DNA of 64,000 nt from Pseudomonas sp. TH31 (GTDB lineage Bacteria > Pseudomonadota > Gammaproteobacteria > Pseudomonadales > Pseudomonadaceae): contig NZ_JAEKEZ010000029.1 in NCBI RefSeq assembly GCF_016650815.1, positions 682,001 to 746,000 of the forward strand, given 5' to 3'. Positions 17,562-25,570 of the stretch are shown piece after piece (the stretch's first letter is position 1; the number at the start of each line of letters is the position of its first letter). The notes under the pieces were generated by a model. That model made no database searches. It was not told the origin of the DNA and saw only the letters and a list, made by a program, of their open reading frames with translations. The translations under genes were made by a program, and so were the position numbers.

Positions 17562-18839
17562 TTATAAAATGTTCGAGTAATCCGCTTCGATCCGGTCCAG
17601 GCTCAGGTGATTGAGGAAGTTGGAGAAGCACATCCACGCCGACAGGGCGTTCAAGTCGCGGAACTGATCCGGCAAATACTTGGGCGGCACCACCAGGCCT
17701 TCATCGACCAATTGGCGCAAGGTCCGCATGTCTTCCAGCGTGGTCTTGCCGCAAAACAGCAGCGGTATCTGCTCAAGCTTGCCTTTACGCACGGCCAACT
17801 GAATGTAGTTGTAAACCATGATAAAGCCCTTGAGGTAGGACAAGTCTTTGGTAAATGGCAGCCCATTGGGCACCGAACCGCGGAAAACCCGACTGGCGTT
17901 GCCGTAGCTTTCGGCCATTTCGAAGCCTTGCTCGCGGAAGAACTCGAACACCTGCAAGAAGTCTGCGCCCTCCTCGACCATGTGAATCGCGCGGGTACGG
18001 TTAGTCAGTTTGCGCAGTCGGCTCGGGTACGAGGCAAAAGTAATGATTTCCATCAGGATCGCCAGGCCTTCCTGGGTCACCGTCGACGACGGCGGGCCCT
18101 TGGACAGGAAGGTGCAGATTGGCTGGTTCAAGCCGTTGAGGGTCGTGCCCACATGCACCAGCCCTTCGTGGACTTCCAACGCCCGAACGTCGCGATCGTT
18201 AAACATCGCATCGGCGCGGATCTTGATGTAGTCGGCACCCGCCGCCGCATCGGCGACGATCCCGTCGGACTCGAATACCCGAATGGTTTCCTCGGCCTCG
18301 CCAAACACCTTGTTCAAACGGGTTTGCAGCAAGTGAACGGCGTCCTTGGCGGTGAGGATTTTCGGTTCGTCCTTCAGGTCGCCACGGCCGTCGATATTGT
18401 TCAGGTAATCGGACATCATCAGGCCCAGGTCGGCCAGGGTCGGGTCACCGGCGTGGAACGCGTCGGAAGCGGCGCCGTACAATTCCTGGGAAATCAGCCC
18501 GAAATCCTCGGTGCCGCGCGCTTCGAGCATGCGCACCACCATCCGGTATTCCTTGCACATGCGGCGCATGATCTGGCCGACCGGGTTGAACTGGCCAAGC
18601 TGACGGGTGATGTCGCGCTCGATGTTCTGGAATTCCAGCTTCACCTTGCTGGAGTCAAAGGACAGCGGCCGGTTCAGGTAATAGTCGCGGTCTACCGCTG
18701 GCATTTCCTTGCCCTTGGCCTTGAGAAAGCCCTTGCGGATGTTTTCGTCCCATTTGACCGCATCGAGGACGCGAATCGGCGTCTGCGCCAGCACTATGCG
18801 ATCGGACAAAATGCGTATCGTCTGCTGGTAATCGTCCAC
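17562..18839 (-). CDS. QEGLA-motif protein (DUF1704 family, putative metallopeptidase)
   Basis: This 425-residue protein carries TQEGLAIL at about 255-262. That is the motif behind the name flavohemoglobin expression-modulating QEGLA motif protein. HEGLVH at 224-229 is an HExxxH-type putative zinc site, and the Glu of QEGLA could be a third ligand. The eukaryotic members of DUF1704 (MATCAP) are tyrosine carboxypeptidases acting on tubulin, so a peptidase role here is inference. It lies 36 bases downstream of a lipoprotein gene on the same strand. Confidence 0.85.
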   Translation of the reverse strand: MDDYQQTIRILSDRIVLAQTPIRVLDAVKWDENIRKGFLKAKGKEMPAVDRDYYLNRPLSFDSSKVKLEFQNIERDITRQLGQFNPVGQIMRRMCKEYRMVVRMLEARGTEDFGLISQELYGAASDAFHAGDPTLADLGLMMSDYLNNIDGRGDLKDEPKILTAKDAVHLLQTRLNKVFGEAEETIRVFESDGIVADAAAGADYIKIRADAMFNDRDVRALEVHEGLVHVGTTLNGLNQPICTFLSKGPPSSTVTQEGLAILMEIITFASYPSRLRKLTNRTRAIHMVEEGADFLQVFEFFREQGFEMAESYGNASRVFRGSVPNGLPFTKDLSYLKGFIMVYNYIQLAVRKGKLEQIPLLFCGKTTLEDMRTLRQLVDEGLVVPPKYLPDQFRDLNALSAWMCFSNFLNHLSLDRIEADYSNIL

Positions 18840-18875
18840 CCGAAACTCCTGTAGAAAAACCGTTAGGTGCTGGAT

Positions 18876-19442
18876 TTATTTGACTTTAGCTTTGGCTTTG
18901 GCCAGGCGCTGATAGCGCACGGCTTCGACGAATACATCGGAATTGGCCGGGTCGTCGAGGTAAGCGAAGACCCGGTCCAGGCTGTTGTTGATCAACACAC
19001 CGTCGCCGTCGTCCGTCTGGAAGCCTTCGCCACTGAGGACTTTTTGCCCCATGGCCTGGTTAATCTGCTCAAGGTCGAGGTTGTAGACCACCAGTTCATG
19101 CTGTTCGTTGAGTTCAAAACCGGCAATCGTGAAATGCCCGCCGAATCTGGCCGGTACCGCAGCAGACAGGTACCAGCGATTGCCGTGGCGCGACACCGTA
19201 AAGGGATAGGCCTCGCGCTCACCGGGCTTGGCCTTGAAGTAGCTGACGGCTTGATAGCGGTTGTCGCCGAGGCGCGTCAGCTCAAGGTTCATCGGTTCGC
19301 CCCAGGCGTTGGTGCTGGTCCATTTGCCGAGCAGCCCTTTGGGCGCGGGTTCGCTCGAAGCCAGCGGTTCCTTGAAGGTCACCAGACAGCCACTGAGCAG
19401 CAGGAACGACAAGGCGATCACTACGACGCGCCAGGCTTTCAT
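18876..19442 (-). CDS. Hypothetical lipoprotein
   Basis: This 188-residue lipoprotein has the signal MKAWRVVVIALSFLLLSGC with lipidated Cys19. The mature part looks beta-rich and starts LLGKWTSTNAWGEPMNLELTRLGDNRYQ, reminiscent of small lipocalin-like folds, though this is only an impression. It ends in a Lys-rich tail (KAKAKVK). It precedes the QEGLA gene with a 36-base gap and is probably in the same operon. Family not recognised. Confidence 0.75.
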   Translation of the reverse strand: MKAWRVVVIALSFLLLSGCLVTFKEPLASSEPAPKGLLGKWTSTNAWGEPMNLELTRLGDNRYQAVSYFKAKPGEREAYPFTVSRHGNRWYLSAAVPARFGGHFTIAGFELNEQHELVVYNLDLEQINQAMGQKVLSGEGFQTDDGDGVLINNSLDRVFAYLDDPANSDVFVEAVRYQRLAKAKAKVK

Positions 19443-19476
19443 TCAACACTCCCTATCGACATCACACAGCGCTTCT

Positions 19477-19586
19477 GTAGGAGCTGCCGCAGGCTGCGAT
19501 CTTTTGATCTTTAGCGGTACGGGTATCGTCGAAGATCAAGATCAAAAGATCGTCCGAACGCGGCCCGAGCCTTCGGCAGCTCCTAC
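19477..19586. repeat. REP pair with an inner inverted segment
   Basis: GTAGGAGCTGCCGCAGGCTG on one side and CCTTCGGCAGCTCCTAC on the other. Inner segments GATCTTTAGC and AAGATCAAGATC form extra pairings. Confidence 0.7.
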
Positions 19587-19598
19587 GGGGATACGGGG

Positions 19599-20303
19599 TT
19601 ACACCGACGCGAGTACCAAATGCATATACCGCGCAAGGATACCGAGCATTTGCACTTCGGCCTCAGGCTCGGCTTCGTTGAGCAGGCCCTGATATTCCAT
19701 CCGTCCGATAATCGCCGTCAACACCTTGGCATCTTGTTGGGGTTCACGGGAACCCAGCACTTCAAAAAGCTGGCAGGTGCCCTGCAGCAGAATTTGCTGA
19801 TGGGAGCGCACCAACAGGGCCAGGCGCGGGTTGAGCAACGCTTCCTGGCGGAAGGCTTGCTCGGCCATCAAGTGCTCGCGACGATTGATCAATTGCCGGT
19901 GAACATAGTCGGCCATCAGCCGCGCAATATCGTCCGCCAACTGCGAGCGCGACTCCGGCGTGCCATCGCCGCTGACGACCATCTCGCGCAACAGCCCTTC
20001 ATTGCTGGCCCACAGTTTGCCCATGTAGGCCGCACTGCGTTCCACGTATTGGGCGAAGGTATCGGTGAGCAGGTCATCGATATCCTTGAAATAGTAAGTG
20101 GTGGCCGACAACGGCACACCGGCCTCTGCCGCCACGGCACGGTGCCGCACCGCCCGCACGCCATCACGCACGACAATGCGCATGGCCGCATCGAGAATAT
20201 CCTGTCGACGCTGTTCGCTGCCCTGTCGGCTGGCCTTGCGGCCCTGGTACTGAACGCTTTCAGCGACCGCAGTGGCGATACCCGCTGCACCTTCTTGAGC
20301 CAT
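19599..20303 (-). CDS. TetR-family transcriptional regulator
   Basis: This is a TetR-type regulator with its HTH at about residues 45-70 (AVRHRAVAAEAGVPLSATTYYF). The frame opens at 20315; I chose the second ATG (20303, MAQEGAAG, 234 residues), though the first is possible. A basic N-terminal extension (GRKASRQGSEQRRQD) precedes the fold. A near-palindrome upstream may be its own operator. Its target is unknown; the lipoprotein/QEGLA pair downstream on the same strand is one candidate. Confidence 0.85.
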   Translation of the reverse strand: MAQEGAAGIATAVAESVQYQGRKASRQGSEQRRQDILDAAMRIVVRDGVRAVRHRAVAAEAGVPLSATTYYFKDIDDLLTDTFAQYVERSAAYMGKLWASNEGLLREMVVSGDGTPESRSQLADDIARLMADYVHRQLINRREHLMAEQAFRQEALLNPRLALLVRSHQQILLQGTCQLFEVLGSREPQQDAKVLTAIIGRMEYQGLLNEAEPEAEVQMLGILARYMHLVLASV

Positions 20304-20352
20304 TGCACGATTCACGACAGGTATTCCTCTCTCACGCCAAAAGTAACCAGTT

Positions 20353-20366
20353 GATACGTTTGTACC
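20353..20366. promoter_or_regulatory. Possible operator upstream of the TetR gene
   Basis: The 14-base near-palindrome GATACGTTTGTACC lies about 50 bases upstream of the TetR start, between it and the lysS terminator. Autoregulation is inferred from position only. Confidence 0.3.
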
Positions 20367-20377
20367 AGACAGGCAAT

Positions 20378-20407
20378 AAAAAGCCGCCTGTTTTAGGCGG
20401 CTTTTTT
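20378..20407. terminator. Bidirectional-looking terminator after lysS
   Basis: AAAAAGCCGCCT, a short GTTT-type loop and AGGCGGCTTTTTT form a strong stem with T-runs on both strands. On the minus strand it ends lysS. Confidence 0.85.
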
Positions 20408-20417
20408 ACTGAAACGC

Positions 20418-21920
20418 TTACGCTTGCGGCCGCATGTGCGGGAACAGGATCACATCGCGAATCGACGGTGAGTTGGTCAACAACATCACCAGACGATCGA
20501 TGCCGATGCCTTCGCCGGCCGTTGGCGGCATGCCGTACTCCAGCGCGCGAACGAAGTCGGCGTCGTAGTGCATGGCTTCGTCGTCACCAGCGTCCTTGTC
20601 GGCCACTTGAGCCATGAAGCGCTCGGCCTGGTCTTCCGCGTCGTTCAACTCGGAGTAGGCGTTGGCGATTTCGCGACCACCGATAAACAGCTCGAAACGG
20701 TCGGTGACGTTCGGGTTGTCATCGTTGCGGCGGGCCAGTGGCGACACTTCGAACGGGTACTGGGTAATGAAGTGCGGCTGTTCCAGCTTGTGCTCGACCA
20801 GCTCTTCGAAAATCATCACCTGCAGCTTGCCCAGGCCTTCAAAGCCCAGCACCTTGGCGCCGGCCTTCTTGGCGATGGCGCGAGCCTTGTCGATGTCGGT
20901 CAGGTCGTCTGCGGTCAGCTCGGGGTTGTACTTGAGGATCGAGTCGAACACCGACAGGCGCACGAACGGCTCGCCGAAGTGGAACACTTTGTCGCCGTAA
21001 GGGACGTCGGTGCTGCCCAGAACCAGCTGAGCCAGTTCGCGGAACAGCTCTTCGGTCAGGTCCATGTTGTCTTCGTAGTCGGCGTAAGCCTGGTAGAACT
21101 CCAACATGGTGAATTCAGGGTTGTGACGGGTCGAAACGCCTTCGTTACGGAAGTTGCGGTTGATCTCGAAGACTTTCTCGAAACCGCCGACAACCAGGCG
21201 CTTGAGGTACAACTCAGGCGCGATACGCAGGTACATGCCCATGTCCAGGGCATTGTGGTGCGTTTCGAACGGCTTGGCTGCCGCGCCACCCGGAATGGTT
21301 TGCAGCATCGGCGTTTCGACTTCCAGGAAGTCACGCTGCATCAGGAAGCTGCGAGTGTGCGCAATCACTTGCGAACGCACGCGGAAGGTCTTGCGCACGT
21401 CCTCGTTGACGATCAGGTCAACGTAACGCTGGCGGTAGCGTTGCTCGGTGTCGGACAGACCATGGTGCTTGTCCGGCAGTGGGCGCAGGGATTTGGTCAG
21501 CAGGCGCACGTTGGTCATTTCGACGTACAGGTCGCCCTTGCCGGAACGGGCCAGGGTGCCAACGGCTGCAATGATGTCGCCCAGGTCCCAGGTTTTGACG
21601 GCGGCCAGGGTGTCTTCGGACAGGGTTTTACGGTTGACGTAAACCTGGATGCGTCCGGACATGTCCTGGATCACCATGAACGAGCCACGGTTGAGCATGA
21701 GACGACCGGCAACCTTGACCGGGATTGCAGCCTCTGCCAGCTCTTCCTTGGTCTTGTCGGCGTATTGCTTCTGCAAGTCTTCGCAGTAGGCATCACGGCG
21801 GAAGTCGTTCGGGAAGGCCTGGCCCTTGGCGCGCTCGGCAGCCAGCTTTTCCTTGCGCAGGGCGATCAGGGAGTTTTCTTCCTGTTGCAGGGCTTGCGGG
21901 TCGAGTTCTAGGTCGCTCAT
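20418..21920 (-). CDS. lysS: Lysyl-tRNA synthetase (class II)
   Basis: This 500-residue enzyme charges tRNA-Lys. The N-terminal OB-fold anticodon domain (about 60-170) is followed by the class II catalytic core, with motif 2 at FRNEGVSTRHNPEFTMLEFY and motif 3 at GEGIGIDRLVMLLT near the C-terminus. prfB lies upstream on the same strand, the conserved prfB-lysS order. Confidence 0.97.
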   Translation of the reverse strand: MSDLELDPQALQQEENSLIALRKEKLAAERAKGQAFPNDFRRDAYCEDLQKQYADKTKEELAEAAIPVKVAGRLMLNRGSFMVIQDMSGRIQVYVNRKTLSEDTLAAVKTWDLGDIIAAVGTLARSGKGDLYVEMTNVRLLTKSLRPLPDKHHGLSDTEQRYRQRYVDLIVNEDVRKTFRVRSQVIAHTRSFLMQRDFLEVETPMLQTIPGGAAAKPFETHHNALDMGMYLRIAPELYLKRLVVGGFEKVFEINRNFRNEGVSTRHNPEFTMLEFYQAYADYEDNMDLTEELFRELAQLVLGSTDVPYGDKVFHFGEPFVRLSVFDSILKYNPELTADDLTDIDKARAIAKKAGAKVLGFEGLGKLQVMIFEELVEHKLEQPHFITQYPFEVSPLARRNDDNPNVTDRFELFIGGREIANAYSELNDAEDQAERFMAQVADKDAGDDEAMHYDADFVRALEYGMPPTAGEGIGIDRLVMLLTNSPSIRDVILFPHMRPQA

Positions 21921-21951
21921 GTCTTTAAAAATTCCATCACAGGTTCGTTGC

Positions 21952-21970
21952 CCCCGGCTGTCTGCCGGGG
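21952..21970. other. GC-rich hairpin between prfB and lysS
   Basis: A 7-bp stem (CCCCGGC/GCCGGGG) with a 5-base loop lies in the prfB-lysS spacer, next to a degenerate REP-like segment. It has no T-run, so it may attenuate rather than terminate. Confidence 0.4.
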
Positions 21971-22038
21971 TTCGCGGGCAAGTCGGGGCGCCGCATCGCT
22001 CGCTCCTACAGGGTCGTGGTGACCCTGTAGAGCGGGCC

Positions 22039-23134
22039 TTAAAGCCCTTGTTTCAAGCTGGCTACCAAGTATTCGTCAATGTCGCCGTCGAGCACCTTGT
22101 CGCAGTCACTGCGTTCGATGTTAGTGCGCAAATCCTTGATTCGCGAGGCATCGAGCACGTAGGAGCGAATCTGGTGACCCCAGCCGATGTCCGACTTGGT
22201 GTCTTCCAGGGCCTGGGAGGCGGCGTTGCGTTTCTGCACTTCCTGCTCGTACAAGCGCGCCCGCAACATTTTCATCGCGGTGTCTTTGTTGGCGTGCTGG
22301 GAGCGTTCGTTCTGGCAGCTGACCACGGTGTTGGACGGTACGTGGGTGATACGTACGGCCGAGTCGGTGGTGTTTACGTGCTGACCACCGGCACCGGAGG
22401 AGCGGTAGGTGTCGATGCGCAGGTCCGACGGGTTGATGTCGATTTCGATGTTGTCATCGATTTCCGGCGACACGAACACAGCCGAGAACGAGGTATGACG
22501 GCGGTTGCCGGAGTCGTACGGGCTCTTGCGCACCAGACGGTGCACGCCGATTTCGGTACGCAACCAGCCAAAGGCGTATTCGCCCTTGATGTGGATCGTG
22601 GCGCCTTTGATACCGGCAACTTCACCGGCCGACAGTTCCATGATGGTCGCATCGAAACCGCGTTTGTCAGCCCAGCGCAGGTACATGCGCAGCAGGATGT
22701 TGGCCCAGTCCTGGGCCTCGGTACCGCCAGAGCCGGCCTGGATGTCCAGGTAGGCGTTGTTGGCGTCCATTTCACCGCTGAACATGCGACGGAATTCGAG
22801 TTTTTCCAGGGATTCGCGCAGACGTTCGACTTCGGCAGCGACGTCATCGACGGCGGCCTGGTCTTCTTCTTCGGCGGACATCAGCAGCAGGTCTTTGGCA
22901 TCGGCCAGACCGGTGTGCATTTCGTCGAGGGTTTCGACGATCTGAGCCAGCAGCGAGCGCTCGCGACCCAGTTCCTGTGCATACGACGGGTTGTTCCAGA
23001 CAGCCGGATCTTCAAGCTCGCGATTGACTTCAGTCAGACGCTCATGCTTTTGATCGTAGTCAAAGATACCCCCGAATAGTTTCGGAGCGCTCGGACAGGT
23101 CCTTGATACTGTTAAGGATCGGGTTGATTTCCAT
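22039..23134 (-). CDS. prfB: Peptide chain release factor 2, with programmed +1 frameshift
   Basis: RF2 ends translation at UGA and UAA. Translation begins at ATG 23134 (MEINPILNSIKDLSERS) and runs 24 codons to an in-frame TGA at 23062-23060. A +1 slip at CTT-TGA-C then continues in the next frame from 23061 to 22039, giving 364 residues. A reading that starts at the internal ATG at 22920 would miss the N-terminus. The catalytic GGQ is in SGAGGQHVN. The stop-codon recognition tripeptide reads Ser-Pro-Tyr (RKSPYDSGN), where the E. coli protein has Ser-Pro-Phe. Confidence 0.95.
23059..23075 (-). promoter_or_regulatory. prfB programmed +1 recoding site
   Basis: On the minus strand the site reads GGGGG-TAT-CTT-TGA-C. 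It has an internal Shine-Dalgarno-like G-run, the slippery CUU codon and the UGA that RF2 itself reads. This is the classical autoregulatory layout: low RF2 favours the slip and raises RF2 synthesis. Confidence 0.95.
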
Positions 23135-23509
23135 GGCGGGCAGCACTCGTTGGCGAACTTTTGAAAGCCGGCGAGTATAACGTAATCAAGCTGTCACGGC
23201 AGCCCGCCTGGCGGCTTTAGGGGTGATTGATTTGGGCCGCCGCCATGAAGACGTTGACGCTTGTAGCAGCTGCCGAGCTGCGCGAGGCTGCGTTCGAGGA
23301 CGAAGTCCTCGCCAAGCCTTCGAACGCGGCGTGTCTAAAAGACCGCGTTGCCTGGTTTTACGACGGCTCCTTCCGATCGCGGCCCGCACCGAACGCAGCC
23401 TCGCGCAGCTCGGCAGTTGCTACGAGGGATCGTATTTCAGTTTACGACGGCTGCGCCGCCGAACGCAGCCTCGCGCAGCTCGGCAGCTGCTACAAGGGAT
23501 CGTGGTGAG
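23135..23509. other. Intergenic region between wspR and prfB
   Basis: 375 bases with no credible gene. It is largely filled by three REP-like units (23263-23493). The first 30 bases upstream of prfB, GC-poor (TATAACGTAATC near 23175), are the likely prfB promoter zone. Confidence 0.5.
23263..23493. repeat. Three-unit REP cluster
   Basis: One unit of GTAGCAGCTGCCGAGCTGCG type lies at about 23263-23300. Two inverted units lie at about 23392-23422 and 23460-23493, each ending CTCGGCAG.TGCTAC. The odd number suggests a REPIN plus a duplicated REP. Confidence 0.75.
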
Positions 23510-24511
23510 TTACTCAATCCCCACCTGGTTACGCCCATTGTTCTTCGCCAGATACAGCCCCTTGTCCGCCGCCGAGATCAATTGCCGGCAATCGCTGCCC
23601 TGTTGCGGGGTGATGGTCGACAGGCCGATGCTAATGGTCAGGTTCGAACCTTGCACCGGGAATACATGCGGAATCTTCAGCGCCGCCACGGTCTGACGGA
23701 GTTTTTCCGCCACCAACCGCGCACCACCCGGCGAGGTGTTGGGCAGCACCAACGCGAATTCTTCACCACCGTAACGGGCCGGTAAGTCCGAAGGTCGGGC
23801 GCTGGCGTCGCGAATCGCCGTGGCGACTTTGCGCAGGGCTTCGTCGCCTTCGAGGTGGCCGAAGCTGTCGTTGAAGGACTTGAAGTAGTCCACATCGATC
23901 ATCAGCAGCGACAGTTGAGTCTGGTCACGCAGTGAACGGCGCCACTCCAGTTCCAGGTATTCGTCGAAGTGCCGGCGGTTCGACAGGCCGGTCAGGCCGT
24001 CGGAGTTCATCAGGCGTTGCAGCACCAGGTTGGTGTCGAGCAACTGCTGCTGGCTGACCCGCAATGCGCGGTAAGCCGCATCGCGCTGCAACAACGTCAT
24101 GTAGGAGCGTGAGTGATAGCGGATGCGCGCCACCAGTTCGATGTTGTCCGGCAGCTTCACCAGGTAATCGTTGGCCCCGGCCGCGAACGCCGCGCTTTTG
24201 ATCAGCGGGTCTTCCTTGGTCGACAGGACGATGATCGGAATGTCCTTGGTCGCCGGGTGATTACGGTATTCGCGCACCAGACTCAATCCGTCGAGACCGG
24301 GCATGACCAAGTCCTGAAGGATCACCGTCGGCTTGATCCGAATCGCCTGGGCGATGGCCTGGTGCGGGTCGGCGCAGAAGTGGAAGTCGATGTTTTCCTG
24401 ATTCGCCAGACCGCGCCGAACCGCCTCGCCGATCATCGCCTGATCGTCCACCAACAACACCATCGCGGCGTTTTCGTCGGTCTTGAAGTCATCGAGCTGT
24501 AAATCATTCAT
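23510..24511 (-). CDS. wspR: Response regulator diguanylate cyclase WspR
   Basis: This 333-residue output protein of the Wsp pathway makes cyclic di-GMP. An N-terminal receiver domain carries acidic residues at 22-23 and phospho-acceptor Asp67 (ILQDLVMPGLDG). A coiled linker spans about 135-170. The GGDEF domain has active-site GGEEF at 248-252, preceded by an intact RxxD inhibitory site (R239-D242). It is the last gene of the operon, 48 bases after wspF. Confidence 0.95.
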   Translation of the reverse strand: MNDLQLDDFKTDENAAMVLLVDDQAMIGEAVRRGLANQENIDFHFCADPHQAIAQAIRIKPTVILQDLVMPGLDGLSLVREYRNHPATKDIPIIVLSTKEDPLIKSAAFAAGANDYLVKLPDNIELVARIRYHSRSYMTLLQRDAAYRALRVSQQQLLDTNLVLQRLMNSDGLTGLSNRRHFDEYLELEWRRSLRDQTQLSLLMIDVDYFKSFNDSFGHLEGDEALRKVATAIRDASARPSDLPARYGGEEFALVLPNTSPGGARLVAEKLRQTVAALKIPHVFPVQGSNLTISIGLSTITPQQGSDCRQLISAADKGLYLAKNNGRNQVGIE

Positions 24512-24559
24512 GTGCGTTCACCTGAGTACTACTTGGGCCAGGATTGCTGTGAAAAGCCT

Positions 24560-25570
24560 TCATTTGGGAAAAACCTCCAGCAATCGTGGCGCTATCTTGT
24601 CCAGTGGGCGAATTTCCACGGCGGCGTCGATGGCCGCAGCCGCTTTCGGCATGCCGTAAACCGCACTGCTGTTCTGGTCCTGAGCGATGGTCAGGTAGCC
24701 CTGTTGGCGCATGAGTTTAAGCCCCTGCGCACCGTCGCGGCCCATGCCGGTCAGCAAAACGCCCACGGCGTCGCCGTTCCAGTAACTGGCCACACTCTCG
24801 AAAAACACATCGATCGAGGGCCGGTAAATCTCGTTGACCGGTTCGGCGGTGTAGGCCAGCGTCCCGTTTTTCAACAAGCGAATATGGTGGTTGGTGCCGG
24901 CCAGCAACACCGTGCCGGCCTGTGGCGACTCGCCTTCCTGAGCCAGGCGCACATTGAGGCCGCTGGCACTGCTGAGCCATTCGGCCATGCCGGCGGCGAA
25001 CACCTGATCCACGTGCTGCACCAACACGATGGCCGCCGAAAAATCCCGCGGCAGGCCCTTGAGCAGGATTTCCAACGCTGCCGGCCCGCCCGCGGACGAA
25101 CCGATGGCGACCAGTTTTTGCCGGGAGCCCGAGTGGCGCAACGGGCTCGGCGCCGAGCGCACCCGGTTACCCTTGTCGCCGATCAGCCAGCCAATGTTCA
25201 GGATCTTGCGCAGCAACGGCGCCGCCGCCTCCGCGGCATTGCCGGCACCGATGGCAGGTGTATCGACCACGTCCAGCGCGCCGTGGCCCATGGCCTCGAA
25301 CACCCGGTGTACGTTCTGCTGGCGGTCGACGGTGACAATCACGATCGCACACGGGGTTTCGGCCATGATGCGCCGGGTCGCTTCCACGCCATCCATCACC
25401 GGCATGATCAGGTCCATCAGGATCAGGTCCGGGGTGTACTCGGCGCAACGTTGCACCGCCTCGGCCCCGTTGCCGGCGACCCAGATCACCTGATGTGCCG
25501 GTTCGAATGCCAAGGCTCGGCGCAGAGCCTCTACCGCCATGGGCATGTCGTTGACGATAGCGATTTTCAT
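24560..25570 (-). CDS. wspF: Chemoreceptor methylesterase WspF (CheB-like)
   Basis: This 336-residue CheB-type methylesterase/deamidase lowers WspA signalling. The receiver domain has Asp53 (LILMDLIMPVMDG). The esterase domain has the catalytic Ser in IGSSAGGPAAL, His in VQHVDQVFAAGMAEWL and Asp in GMGRDGAQGL. Loss of this gene classically raises c-di-GMP and gives wrinkly colonies; here it is intact. It overlaps the wspE end by 4 bases. Confidence 0.95.
   Translation of the reverse strand: MKIAIVNDMPMAVEALRRALAFEPAHQVIWVAGNGAEAVQRCAEYTPDLILMDLIMPVMDGVEATRRIMAETPCAIVIVTVDRQQNVHRVFEAMGHGALDVVDTPAIGAGNAAEAAAPLLRKILNIGWLIGDKGNRVRSAPSPLRHSGSRQKLVAIGSSAGGPAALEILLKGLPRDFSAAIVLVQHVDQVFAAGMAEWLSSASGLNVRLAQEGESPQAGTVLLAGTNHHIRLLKNGTLAYTAEPVNEIYRPSIDVFFESVASYWNGDAVGVLLTGMGRDGAQGLKLMRQQGYLTIAQDQNSSAVYGMPKAAAAIDAAVEIRPLDKIAPRLLEVFPK

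Noticed and set aside
22039..22920. prfB as a 293-residue gene starting at the internal ATG
   Set aside because: The family sequence continues upstream to the frameshift site and the true start at 23134.
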